Notes: generated by a model not told the origin, from the letters alone. 17,445 nucleotides of DNA from Halobacteriales archaeon QS_9_70_65 (GCA_003023535.1 PXSC01000040.1:15193-32637); one strand, 5' to 3'. Shown: positions 6,631-14,565, counted from the stretch's first letter. A program made the numbers and translations.

Positions 6631-6656
6631 ATATAAAGTGGTTTTAAATAATATCC
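6631..6656. promoter_or_regulatory. Shared bidirectional promoter between paaA and the Bat-like regulator
   Basis: The word TTTTAAATAATAT at 6642-6654 is centred about 26 bases before the GTG at 6672 (+). It is also about 29 bases before the ATG at 6616 (-), so one AT-rich core could serve two leaderless transcripts. A second box-like word, TATAAA, at 6632-6637 lies on the paa side. The whole region between the two possible starts is only 55 bases. Binding of a regulator here would necessarily affect both directions. Confidence 0.55.
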
Positions 6657-6671
6657 GGCCCTAGCGAGGGC

Positions 6672-7307
6672 GTGATTTCGGAGTGTCTCGTCGTCGAGTT
6701 CCGCGTCACCGGCGACGACTGCCCGCTGGCCGACGCCTCCCGAGGAACGGAGGCAAAAATCGAGGCGGCACCGCCGCTCCGACGGGACGACGGCAACGCG
6801 CTGGTCCGCTTTTCGGTCGCCGACCCCGCCGTCGGCGGCGCGCTGGACGACGACGACCGGGTCCGTTATCTCCACCGCGCCGAGACCGGCGATGTACACA
6901 CTTTCCGATGTCTCTCGAAGGGGCGCTGTGTCGTTCACCGCCTCATCGACGAGGGGTTCCTGGTGGAGTCCGTCGGCTACCGGGACGGCGTCGAGCGCCA
7001 CGTCGGCGCCGTCGTCGGCCAGACGGTCCTAAACGGTGTGCTGGCGGCCGCCAGCGAGGCCGTCGGTGTCCGGCTGGAACGGGTCTCGCCGCTCCGCGAG
7101 GAGGGCGAGGGCAGCGTCGACGCCCGCTGGGACCTCACGCCGGCACAGGCCGAAGCGATGAAGACCGCCTACGAGATGGGCTACTTCGAGGTGCCGCGAG
7201 GGGCCAGTTCCGAGGCCGTCGCTGCCGAGTTGGGCGTTTCGAAGTCCGCCTTTCTCGAGCGTCTTCGCCGCGGCGAGCGGGCGCTGCTGCGGCATATCCT
7301 CGGTTGA
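6672..7307 (+). CDS. Bat-like HTH-10 transcriptional regulator (likely paa regulator)
   Basis: 211 residues from a GTG at 6672, placed ideally for the TATA-like box upstream. The C-terminus (about 155-206: LTPAQAEAMKTAYEMGYFEV, VAAELGVSKSAFLERLRRGE) is the HTH-10 domain first seen in the bacterio-opsin activator Bat, a haloarchaea-specific DNA-binding domain. The N-terminal 150 residues (MISECLVVEFRVTGDDCPLA...) resemble the poorly characterised sensory part found in short Bat-like proteins and hold three Cys (C5, C17, C80) and C86. Divergent placement against the paa operon suggests that it controls phenylacetate degradation, perhaps responding to phenylacetyl-CoA; that is inference. No phosphoacceptor domain or membrane segment is seen. 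Confidence 0.88.
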   Translation: MISECLVVEFRVTGDDCPLADASRGTEAKIEAAPPLRRDDGNALVRFSVADPAVGGALDDDDRVRYLHRAETGDVHTFRCLSKGRCVVHRLIDEGFLVESVGYRDGVERHVGAVVGQTVLNGVLAAASEAVGVRLERVSPLREEGEGSVDARWDLTPAQAEAMKTAYEMGYFEVPRGASSEAVAAELGVSKSAFLERLRRGERALLRHILG

Positions 7308-7435
7308 CGGGCGCTGGCGGTGGAATTTCTCCGTTCGTGTATCGACGACCCCGTCTCGGCGTACTGAGATGCGCACATAGCAGCGACTCGTCGGGCTCGG
7401 TCAGCCCGGATGTACACCGCAGAGATACGCTTATT

Positions 7436-7492
7436 CGATCCGGAACGTGTCGGGACAGAAAAGATGACTGAGTAGGGGACCGTTCCGGATCG
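7436..7492. repeat. 12-bp perfect inverted repeat with 33-bp spacer
   Basis: CGATCCGGAACG at 7436-7447 is matched by its exact reverse complement at 7481-7492. It lies in the 219-base gap (7308-7526) between the convergent ends of the regulator and the methyltransferase, at the edge of the AT-richer patch. It could be a terminator-like hairpin serving both genes, a protein-binding site, or the terminal repeats of a very small element. No target-site duplication is evident around it. Confidence 0.65.
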
Positions 7493-7526
7493 GTCGCGTT
7501 TGCTGAGGAACGACCGTACCCAGCCC

Positions 7527-8369
7527 TCAGGTTGATTGCCACCGAATTTCTGTCAATGGATGTAGTGGGTTGTCGCCCAGCACGTCGTATGCCGTGTTCG
7601 TGACTGTGAGCGGAGACGCATCCCCGAGCTCGTCGAGCAAGTCCATGCTGTAGTCTCGCTCCCGGGCGTACCGTTCCCGAAGGATCCCCAGCACGGTCTC
7701 GGGATGTGGTCCAACCTGTTCGAGGTGAGCGCCCGCCTGAACGTCGCCTACCTGCACGAGTTTCTCGAACCGTTCCACGGTCGGTCCTGCCTCGGGTAGC
7801 GTCGGGAACACGCCCTTCGTAAACACCACCGTGTCCGCGTCGTCGGCAACGGCATCGAGTATCCTCCAGTCGCCGTGGAAATCGAACTGTTCGACGGAGA
7901 TGCGGTCGTCGTCTGCGTGTAGTTCGCGGGCCAACTCCACGCCAGCCGTGCTGTACTCGCCACCGACGATCTGTGCGTCCGGGAATGCATCGGCGATCGT
8001 ACCGAGCGTCCAGCCCCAACCACAACCGAGGTCAAGGACCGTTTCGCCCCCATCCAAAACGGGTTCAACTGCTCCCCTGACGACGGTTCTGTCGAGCTCG
8101 ACGAGTTCGGCGTCGTCGACGAGGAACAGTTCCTCCCCGACGGAGACGAGTTCCCGTTCGTTCCGCCCGCTCCCGCGCGTTTGCCGGACGAACTCTTCGT
8201 ATGACGGAGAGTTCTCCCGATAGGATCGGAGGAGGTGTTCGTAGATATCGTCGTACGTCTCGGTTCCGGCGAAAAGAGACGGGTCGCGTGGTGGTTCATC
8301 GATCCCACCGAGTAGGTAGGTTGTCCACGACGAGTGAGTCGGGAGGTCGTCGAGTGGAACGGACTTCAT
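7527..8369 (-). CDS. SAM-dependent methyltransferase, class I
   Basis: 280 residues from ATG 8369, with GAGAGG nine bases upstream as a Shine-Dalgarno-like site, unlike most genes here. Residues 111-119 (VLDLGCGWG) are motif I of class I methyltransferases. GGEYS (136-140) is the acidic end of strand 2, FDFHGDW (162-168) motif II, and DTVVFTKGVFPTL (179-191) motif III/strand 4. The first 100 residues form a helical cap (SYEEFVRQTRGS...). Substrate is unknown; similar stand-alone enzymes act on small molecules or biosynthetic intermediates. Base composition and codon use are clearly less GC-rich than in the flanking paa and hyu genes, and both flanks are AT-rich non-coding DNA, which suggests acquisition. 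TATA-like GTATACATATG is at about 8404-8414. Confidence 0.85.
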   Translation of the reverse strand: MKSVPLDDLPTHSSWTTYLLGGIDEPPRDPSLFAGTETYDDIYEHLLRSYRENSPSYEEFVRQTRGSGRNERELVSVGEELFLVDDAELVELDRTVVRGAVEPVLDGGETVLDLGCGWGWTLGTIADAFPDAQIVGGEYSTAGVELARELHADDDRISVEQFDFHGDWRILDAVADDADTVVFTKGVFPTLPEAGPTVERFEKLVQVGDVQAGAHLEQVGPHPETVLGILRERYARERDYSMDLLDELGDASPLTVTNTAYDVLGDNPLHPLTEIRWQST

Positions 8370-8539
8370 CGCCGTTTACCTCTCGTGGCTGCGAGCGTTC
8401 GAACATATGTATACTGGATGGGTAATAGTTGCATCGCTATCACCGCCGTGAACAAGAAAAGTGAATATTGTCATAACGGATGCTTTCACGACACTTATTA
8501 AAAATATCGATCCGACTCCGTCGGGGATATCCGTTCAAA
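8370..8539. other. AT-rich intergenic stretch upstream of the methyltransferase
   Basis: This is the first part of the roughly 358-base gene-poor interval between the methyltransferase and the amidohydrolase. It holds the putative methyltransferase TATA box (about 8404-8414, minus) and an AT-rich word TTATTAAAAATATC at 8494-8507 that could act as a promoter toward the plus strand. I see no RNA gene or insertion sequence in it. Confidence 0.5.
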
Positions 8540-8727
8540 ATGTCCAATACTGATAAGGCCGATGGACGATCGACCGCTTAGGACCAGTGAGTGATGAGTC
8601 GATGATTCGTCGATTATGATTGGAAGAAGCAGAGCCACCATGCTGAGTTCGTGCTCTGCACTGGCCGAGTGTGCTATGTCGAATCCGAAGCGAAATCGTA
8701 TTTCGAACGGCTGGAATGGTCGCCGCC
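8540..8727 (+). pseudogene. Possible remnant of a small protein gene, three in-frame stops
   Basis: An ATG at 8540 opens MSNTDKADGRSTA, then TAG at 8579-8581. The same frame has two more stops (8588-8590, 8603-8605) and is then open again from 8606, reading FVDYDWKKQSHHAEFVLCTG and continuing RVCYVESEAKSYFERLEW up to the amidohydrolase end. The second part looks protein-like (mixed strand pattern, two Cys, aromatic residues, unbiased codons), and both parts share one frame. I do not recognise a family. It may be the decayed end of a small haloarchaeal gene carried with the AT-rich patch; chance coding potential cannot be excluded. Confidence 0.35.
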
Positions 8728-9597
8728 TCAGAACTCCAGTAACGCCTCGGCGTTCTCCCACAGCAGCTTCCGCTGGACTGCCGGCGGGTAGTCGGTGTGT
8801 TCGGCGAAGTCCTCGAGCCACTCCGCGGGCTCGATCATCGGGTAGTCCGTGCCGAACATCACTTTGTCCTGCAGGATGGTGCCGGCGTACTGCAGCATCT
8901 GGTCGTCGATGTAGCGCGGCAGCCACCCCGAGAGGTCCATGTAGACATTGCCCTTCTGCTGGCAGATGGCCAGCTGCTGTTTCTCCCACGGAAACGCCGG
9001 GTGTGCGAGCAGAATCTGTAGGTCGGGGTATTCGGCGGCCACGTCGTCGATCAGCATCGGGTCGCCGTACTTGATCCGGAGGCCGCGGCCGCCGGGCGCG
9101 CCCGCCCCGAGCGTCGAGTTGCCGCCGTGGAAGACGACGGGGACACCGAGGTCTTCGATGACGTCGAACAGCTCGCGGTGCTGGGGGTCATTCGGCGCGA
9201 ACCCCTGGGCGATCTGCTGGAACTTGAACCCCGAGAGGTCCAGGTCCTCGACGCAGCGGCGGGCCTCCTCGATGGGGTCGTCCTTCAGCGGGTCGACGGA
9301 GCCGAAGCCGACGAAAAAGTCGGGGTACTCGTCGCGCACCTCGGCGACGTGGTCGTTCGGCACCGGCGGGTTGCCCGTGTTGGTCTCGGCGTCCCAGCCG
9401 AGCAGTACCGTCCGGTCGACGCCCGCCTCGCGGTACTCGGCGACCATCTCCCCGTAGTCGCTGGTCTCCAGCGTCGCGCCGAACGTCTCGGCGGCGTCGG
9501 CCATCATCTCGCCGCCGGCGTCCTCGAGGAAGATGTCCGTCGGCTGGTGGGCGTGGGTGTCGACCGCGCGCGGCTCGTCGTCGAGTACGTCCAGCAT
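8728..9597 (-). CDS. Amidohydrolase-2 family (ACMSD-like) metal-dependent hydrolase/decarboxylase
   Basis: 289 residues from ATG 9597. The TIM-barrel metal sites of the amidohydrolase 2 family are in order: D-T-H-A-H (His15, His17), V-V-F-H-G-G (His157), L-L-A-H-P-A-F-P-W (His199) and F-G-T-D-Y-P (Asp251). Families with this pattern include aminocarboxymuconate-semialdehyde decarboxylase and gamma-resorcylate decarboxylase, so either a C-C bond (decarboxylase) or a C-N/C-O bond hydrolase is possible. Length of about 290 and the FGTDYPM ending suit the ACMSD-like branch. In this setting, beside aromatic-acid and acyl-CoA genes, a ring-cleavage product is a reasonable substrate, but the sequence does not fix it. 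It looks monocistronic and its stop lies right at the AT-rich patch boundary. Confidence 0.87.
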   Translation of the reverse strand: MLDVLDDEPRAVDTHAHQPTDIFLEDAGGEMMADAAETFGATLETSDYGEMVAEYREAGVDRTVLLGWDAETNTGNPPVPNDHVAEVRDEYPDFFVGFGSVDPLKDDPIEEARRCVEDLDLSGFKFQQIAQGFAPNDPQHRELFDVIEDLGVPVVFHGGNSTLGAGAPGGRGLRIKYGDPMLIDDVAAEYPDLQILLAHPAFPWEKQQLAICQQKGNVYMDLSGWLPRYIDDQMLQYAGTILQDKVMFGTDYPMIEPAEWLEDFAEHTDYPPAVQRKLLWENAEALLEF

Positions 9598-9699
9598 ACG
9601 GGGCTCGTCGCGCCGCGGTCACAAAAACCCGCCCGGCCCGCGACCGCGACTGCAATCGCGGCCGCGCCGTCGCCGTTTCGGCCGTCGATACCGGCGGGC

Positions 9700-9709
9700 G
9701 TTTATACTG
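9700..9709 (+). promoter_or_regulatory. TATA box of the gene at 9736
   Basis: CGTTTATACT at 9700-9709 is centred about 31 bases before ATG 9736 in otherwise very GC-rich DNA, as expected for a haloarchaeal TATA box with a very short leader. It supports starting the gene at 9736 rather than at upstream in-frame codons. Confidence 0.5.
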
Positions 9710-9735
9710 TCCCGTGGCCGAGGTCCCGATCGTCG

Positions 9736-10383
9736 ATGGAACTGTCCCCAGAATCGGTCGTCGTCTCCCGAAACGGGGTCGTCGTCGAGCGACGGCTCGA
9801 GCCGAGCCGCGAGGGGCTACTCGCGGCGTTCGAGCTGTGGGCCGCCGCCCCGGTCCGGGTCCGGGTCGTCGACGAGCTACCCGGCGCGCTGCCGGTGGTG
9901 GCGGCCGGCTTCGAGGACCGCGACAGCCTGGAGGCCGGCCGCGTCGGCTCCGACTGCGTGACCGCGACCGTCGCGGTCGCCGGCGGGTCCGCGCGGTTCG
10001 GCTACGGCTTGGAGCTGTCCGGCTCGCCGGGAGACGCCCGCGTCGAGCCGCCCTCGGTCGTGGCCGTCGACGCCGCCGCCGACGGCCTCGAGGTCGCCGA
10101 TCCCCCGAGCGTCGACACCCACCCGCCCGAGGACCCCGCGCCGTCGGCCATCGACCGCCGACTGGAAACCATCGCCGGCCGCGCCGAGCGGCTGGCCGAC
10201 GGGCTGTCGGACGGCCCGACGGACGGCGACGCGGCGGTCGCCCGCGACCGGCTCGCGGCCCTCGAGTCGGACCTCGAGGCGGTCGCGACCGCCCTCGAGT
10301 CCGCCGACCCGCCCGACGACGACCGGCAACTGGCCGACGTCGAACGGCTCCGGCTCGCCCTCGACGCCGACCACTCGGAGTGA
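9736..10383 (+). CDS. Haloarchaeal hypothetical protein with helical C-terminus (215 aa)
   Basis: The start is ATG 9736, after the TATA-like box, although the frame is open far upstream. Residues 1-110 alternate hydrophobic and polar as beta strands (ESVVVSRNGVVVERRLEPS, VRVRVVDELPGALPVV, SARFGYGLELSG). A Pro/Asp-rich linker follows (about 120-140: DPPSVDTHPPEDPAPSA). The last 75 residues are heptad-like helix (IDRRLETIAGRAERLADGLS, LAALESDLEAVATALESA) that could form a coiled coil. I recognise no named family, and there is no signal peptide or membrane segment. Its TGA (10381-10383) directly abuts the stop of the convergent MaoC remnant, with no spacer. A structural or regulatory partner role is conceivable, but nothing shows it. 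Confidence 0.75.
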   Translation: MELSPESVVVSRNGVVVERRLEPSREGLLAAFELWAAAPVRVRVVDELPGALPVVAAGFEDRDSLEAGRVGSDCVTATVAVAGGSARFGYGLELSGSPGDARVEPPSVVAVDAAADGLEVADPPSVDTHPPEDPAPSAIDRRLETIAGRAERLADGLSDGPTDGDAAVARDRLAALESDLEAVATALESADPPDDDRQLADVERLRLALDADHSE

Positions 10384-10725
10384 CTACCCGCGGCGCTTGA
10401 AGAGGAACTTCATGTCACCTTCGAACACCGACTCGCCGTCCTGGTTGGTCATGCGGGTGTCGATCTCGACGTAGCCGGCGTCGTCCCGGCTGTCGAGTTC
10501 CCGCTTCTCGGCGCACTCGTAGACGGCGCTGAGGGTGTCGCCGATGAACACCGGGTTCGGGACGTCCATGTAGTTCATCCCGAGAAAGGCGACGACGGTT
10601 CGCTCGACGATGCCGGTCCGCTGGAACAGCCCCGTCGCGACGATGAACGTCATCGGCCCCTGGGCGATGCGGGCGCCGAACGGCCCCTCCTCGGCGTACT
10701 CCCGTAGCTGTACGGCATGGGGGTG
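10384..10725 (-). pseudogene. MaoC-like acyl dehydratase (hot-dog fold), 5'-truncated
   Basis: An ATG at 10653 gives an 89-residue protein (MTFIVATGLFQRTGIVERTV..., ending GDMKFLFKRRG) that matches the second half of haloarchaeal MaoC-like hydratases. The same frame continues upstream as recognisable family sequence (HPHAVQLREYAEEGPFGARI-AQGP, 10654-10725), but no start codon is available there. Further upstream (10726-10846) the similarity ends. By recall, family members are about 130-160 residues. The N-terminal strands and the Asp of the catalytic D-x-x-P/H-x-H loop are missing. It would normally hydrate enoyl-CoA in an acyl-CoA pathway. It is probably inactive, or the region has lost bases in the sequence. 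A 6-bp-arm hairpin (10718-10723/10735-10740) sits at the break. Confidence 0.75.
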
Positions 10726-10846
10726 GCGTCGCAGCCCCCAGGCATAACCTTTGGCCGTCGGCGAGTCCTCTCGCGCCAGCGATACGGTGCCGGGCTCGGG
10801 CAGGGCGGCTGTTCGCCCGTCACCGGCCGGGCCGCGCCACGTCGCG

Positions 10847-12571
10847 TCACTCCGCGTCGGGGTCGTGGTCGTACGCCTCTCGGGCCTCGGCCGCGGAGAT
10901 CTTCCCGAGCCGCAGGTCGCGGGCGACGGCCTCGGCGTCCCGCTCGGTCGGGTCGCCGTAGCCGCCGCCGCCGGGCGTCCGGAGGCTGACGACGTCGCCC
11001 GCCTCGAGGTCGTGCGTCGACTTGGCGGCCAGTCGCCGGGCGTCGTCGCCGTCGAGCCGGTAGGTCGCGCCGGTCGCGCCGGTCTCCCCGCCCGCCAGCC
11101 CGTACGGCGCGTACCGCTGGCGGTCCGCCAGCAGGCTACAGACCGCGTCCGTCAGAACCTCGATGTCCCGCCGGAGCCCGAGCCCGCCACGATGTCGACC
11201 GGCGCCGCCGGTGTCCGGCCGCAGCTCGTACCGGCGAACCCGCAGCGGGTAGGCCGTCTCCAGCACCTCCGCCGGCGTGTTGAGCGTGTTGCTCATGTGG
11301 ACGTGAACGGCGTCCATCCCGTCGCCGCCGGCGCTTGCGCCGAAGCCGCCGGCCTGCGTCTCGTAGAAGGCGAAGGCGTCGCCGTCGCCGTCGTTGCCAC
11401 CACCATCGTCGTCCCAGTCGCCGCCGTCGTCGGTTCCGCCGAAGGTGACGTTGTTCATCGTTCCCTGGCCGGCGGCGACGGCCCGCTCGGAGACCGCCTC
11501 GGCGAACGCCCCGAGGACGACGTCGGTCGCGCGCTGTGAGGTCTCGAGGTTGCCGCCGACGACTGCCGCCGGCGGTTCCGGGTCGACGAGGCTCCCGGAC
11601 GGCGTCTCGACGTCGACCGGTCGGTAACAGCCGGCGTTCGGCGGGATGTCCGGGTCCGTCACCGCCCGGACGGCGTAGTACGTCGCCGACACCGTCACGG
11701 CGGAGACGGCGTTCACCGGGCCGTCGACCTGGGGGGCCGTCCCGGCGAAGTCGACCGTCACGGCGTCGCCGTCGACGGTCACCGTCGCGACGACCGGCAG
11801 GTCCTCGGCGCCGCGGCCGTCCCCGTCGAGAACGTCCTCGAAGCGGTAGTCGCCGTCCGGAATCGCCCCGAGTTCCGATCGCATCCGTCGCTCGGAGTAG
11901 TCCTGTAGCTCCGCGAGCGCGCCGCCGAACGTCCCGCGGCCGTACCGCTCGACCAGCTCCCGGACCCGCTCGACGCCGGTTTCGTTGGCGGCGACCTGCG
12001 CCCGGAGGTCGCCGCGGCGCTCCTCCGGCGTCCGGACGTTCCGCTCGATGAGGTCGTAGACGGCCGCCCGCTCCTCGCCGCCCGCTAGCAGCTTCACCGG
12101 CGGAATCCGGAGCCCCTCCTCGTAGATCTCCGTGGCGTCGGCGCCGACGCTGCCGGCCGTCGCGCCGCCGACGTCGGCGTGGTGGGCGCGATTGGCCGCG
12201 AAGGCGACCAGGTCGTCGTCGACGAAGACCGGCGTTACGAGCGTCAAGTCCGGCAGGTGGGCGCCGCCCTCGTAGGGGTCGTTCGACAGCACGGCGTCGC
12301 CCGGCTCCAGCGTCGCCGGCGGGTGCGCCTCCAGCGCCGCCGCCACCGAAAACGGCATCGCCCCGAGGTGGACCGGCAGGGTCTCCGCCTGCGCCGCCAG
12401 CCGGCCGTCGGCGTCGAACAGCGCACAGGAGCAGTCCTGCCGCTCCGTGACGTTGGGCGAGTAGCTCGTCCGGACCAGCGTCGCGTTCATCTCCTCGCAG
12501 ACCGCCGCACAGCCGTTGCGGACCACCTCCAGCGTCACCGGGTCGACCGTTCCGTCGGTTCCGCCGCTCAT
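10847..12571 (-). CDS. hyuB: Hydantoinase/oxoprolinase subunit B (HyuB family)
   Basis: 574 residues from ATG 12571, overlapping the hyuA stop by four bases. The N-terminus (DPVTLEVVRNGCAAVCEEMN, then TLVRTSYSPNVTERQDCSCA) and the SNDPYEGGAHLPD (96-108), NRAHHADVGG (127-136), GNLETSQR (340-347) and GQGTMNN (368-374) blocks are diagnostic of the HyuB family. With HyuA it forms an ATP-dependent N-methylhydantoinase, 5-oxoprolinase or acetone-carboxylase-like enzyme that opens a cyclic amide. A low-complexity Asp/Gly stretch (about 380-398) interrupts the GTMNN-FYETQAGG region, where relatives have a short loop. Substrate is not readable from sequence. The overlap shows coupling with hyuA. Confidence 0.93.
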   Translation of the reverse strand: MSGGTDGTVDPVTLEVVRNGCAAVCEEMNATLVRTSYSPNVTERQDCSCALFDADGRLAAQAETLPVHLGAMPFSVAAALEAHPPATLEPGDAVLSNDPYEGGAHLPDLTLVTPVFVDDDLVAFAANRAHHADVGGATAGSVGADATEIYEEGLRIPPVKLLAGGEERAAVYDLIERNVRTPEERRGDLRAQVAANETGVERVRELVERYGRGTFGGALAELQDYSERRMRSELGAIPDGDYRFEDVLDGDGRGAEDLPVVATVTVDGDAVTVDFAGTAPQVDGPVNAVSAVTVSATYYAVRAVTDPDIPPNAGCYRPVDVETPSGSLVDPEPPAAVVGGNLETSQRATDVVLGAFAEAVSERAVAAGQGTMNNVTFGGTDDGGDWDDDGGGNDGDGDAFAFYETQAGGFGASAGGDGMDAVHVHMSNTLNTPAEVLETAYPLRVRRYELRPDTGGAGRHRGGLGLRRDIEVLTDAVCSLLADRQRYAPYGLAGGETGATGATYRLDGDDARRLAAKSTHDLEAGDVVSLRTPGGGGYGDPTERDAEAVARDLRLGKISAAEAREAYDHDPDAE

Positions 12572-14565
12572 CGACCCACCTCGATCCGGAGCGTCCCGTC
12601 GTCGGCGACCGCGAGCTCGTCGCCCGGCCGGACGACCGTCGTGGCGTCGGGGCCCTCGACGATTGCCGGCCCCTCGACGGTCGCCTCCGGCGGGAGCGCC
12701 TCGCGGTCGTAGGCCGGTGTCTCGTGGTCGGCGTCGAACCGTATCGTCCGCGTCTCCCGAACCGCGTCGTCGGCGTCGCCGTCGGCCGGCGGCGCCGGGT
12801 CGGGCGGCTCGACGACGCCGCGGGTCCGGACCCGGACGGCGACGAGCTCCAGCGGCTCCGCGGGGGCGGCGTGGCCGTACCGTTCGGCGTGGCGGTCGTG
12901 GAACCGGTCGGCGACGGCCGCCAGCGCCGTTTCGTCGACCGGCGACGGCGCCGGCACCCGGAGGTCGAACGACTGGCCCGCGTAGCGCACGTCGAGGAAG
13001 CGGTCGTGCTCGACCGGCAGGTCCTCGGGCACCCGGTCGGCGCCCGCTCGCTCGAACTCGCGGAACCGCCGCTCCAGGTCCTCGGCGTCGACGTCGTCCC
13101 AGGGCCGGACCCGCGAGCGGGCCGTCTCGTGGGTGACGTCGGAGACCAGCAGCCCGAACGCCGACAGCACGCCGGCCGCCCGTGGGACGAGCACCTCCGG
13201 GACGCCCACCTCGGCGGCGACGGCGGCGGCGTGCAGCGGGCCGGCGCCGCCGAAGGCGACCAGCGAGAACTCCCGGGGGTCGTGGCCGCGCTCGACGGAG
13301 ACGACCCGCAGCGCCCGCGCGGTGTCCGCGACGGCGACCCGGACGACGCCGGCGGCGGCCTCCCGGGGACCGACGCCGAGGCGGTCGCCGAGCGACTCCA
13401 GCGCCGCCGTCGCTTCCTCGATGGCCCCGCCGACGTCGCCGACGAACGCCGCCGGGTCGATGCGGCCGAGCACGCAGTGGGCGTCGGTCACCGTCGGCTC
13501 GGTCCCGCCGCGGCCGTAGCAGACCGGCCCCGGGTCGGCGCCGGCCGACTCGGGGCCGACCCGCAGCGCCCCGCCGTCGTCCAGCCGGGCGATCGAGCCG
13601 CCGCCCGCCCCGACGGTGTGGACGTCGACGGTCGGCACGGCCACCGGGTAGTCGCCGACGGTCACCTCCGTCGTCACGAGCGGCTCGCCGTCCGTGACGA
13701 GCGAGACGTCGCAGGAGGTGCCGCCCATGTCCATCGTCAGCACGTCCGGGCGGTCGAGGCGGTCGGCGACGTGGGCGGCCCCGCGGACGCCGGCGGCCGG
13801 CCCCGACAGCAGCGTCTCGACCGGCCGCTCGCGGGCGTCGGCCGCCCGGACGACGCCGCCGTCAGACCCCATCACTCGCAGCGGCGCCGCGACCCCGGCG
13901 TCGTCCAGCGCCGCCGCCAACCGGCCCAGGTAGCCGTCCATCGTCGGCCGGAGGGCGGCGTTCAGCGCCGTCGCCAGCGTCCGTTCGTACTCGCGGATCT
14001 CCGGCAGTACCGACGACGACAGCGAGACGCTGTCGACGCCCGCCGCCCGGAGCGACTCGCCGACCCGCTTCTCGTGGTCGGGGTTCTCGAAGGCGAACAG
14101 CAGCGCGACGGCGACGCTGTCGGCGTCGATCTCCTCGGCGAGAGCCGCGACGGCATCGTCGTCCAGCGGCTCGACGACCTCGCCGCGCGCGTCGACCCGC
14201 TCGTCGATTTCGTAGCGGCGGTCCCGGGGCACCACGGGGTCGGGCTTCGAGCCGTGCAGCTCGTAGATGTTCGGCCGGTCCTGGCGGCCGATTTCGAGGA
14301 CGTCGCGGAAGCCGGCGGTGGTGACCAGCGCCGTCTCCGCGAACGACCGTTCGAGAACGGCGTTGGTCGCGACGGTCGTCCCGTGGGCGAAGTAGTCGGC
14401 CGACGCCGGCGGCGCGCGGTCGACGACCGACTCGAGGCCGTCGACGACGGCCCTGTCGGGTGCGTCGGGAGTCGAGGCGACCTTCTCGACGTGGACGGCC
14501 CCGTCCACGACCGCGACCATGTCGGTGAAGGTCCCCCCGACGTCGACGGCGAGACGCGTCTCCAT
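12568..14565 (-). CDS. hyuA: Hydantoinase/oxoprolinase subunit A (HyuA family)
   Basis: 665 residues from ATG 14565, chosen because METRLAVDVGGTFTD is the standard family start, although the frame is open for 73 codons upstream. It has the actin-like ATPase layout: DVGGTFTD (8-15), GTTVATNAVLE (62-72), SGPAAGVRGA (254-263) and MDMGGTSCDV (278-287), then a C-terminal domain ending in a short beta sandwich (TTVVRPGDELAVADDGTLRI). The subunit supplies ATP-driven activation for cleavage of hydantoin, 5-oxoproline or a related ring together with HyuB. Length fits the usual 650-700. It is divergent from the damaged thiolase. Confidence 0.93.
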   Translation of the reverse strand: METRLAVDVGGTFTDMVAVVDGAVHVEKVASTPDAPDRAVVDGLESVVDRAPPASADYFAHGTTVATNAVLERSFAETALVTTAGFRDVLEIGRQDRPNIYELHGSKPDPVVPRDRRYEIDERVDARGEVVEPLDDDAVAALAEEIDADSVAVALLFAFENPDHEKRVGESLRAAGVDSVSLSSSVLPEIREYERTLATALNAALRPTMDGYLGRLAAALDDAGVAAPLRVMGSDGGVVRAADARERPVETLLSGPAAGVRGAAHVADRLDRPDVLTMDMGGTSCDVSLVTDGEPLVTTEVTVGDYPVAVPTVDVHTVGAGGGSIARLDDGGALRVGPESAGADPGPVCYGRGGTEPTVTDAHCVLGRIDPAAFVGDVGGAIEEATAALESLGDRLGVGPREAAAGVVRVAVADTARALRVVSVERGHDPREFSLVAFGGAGPLHAAAVAAEVGVPEVLVPRAAGVLSAFGLLVSDVTHETARSRVRPWDDVDAEDLERRFREFERAGADRVPEDLPVEHDRFLDVRYAGQSFDLRVPAPSPVDETALAAVADRFHDRHAERYGHAAPAEPLELVAVRVRTRGVVEPPDPAPPADGDADDAVRETRTIRFDADHETPAYDREALPPEATVEGPAIVEGPDATTVVRPGDELAVADDGTLRIEVGR

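Noticed and set aside
8498..8989. Minus-strand frame that might have been a transposase remnant in the AT-rich interval
   Set aside because: No DDE or other transposase motif, no terminal repeats around it, and its upstream half is a shadow of the amidohydrolase gene.
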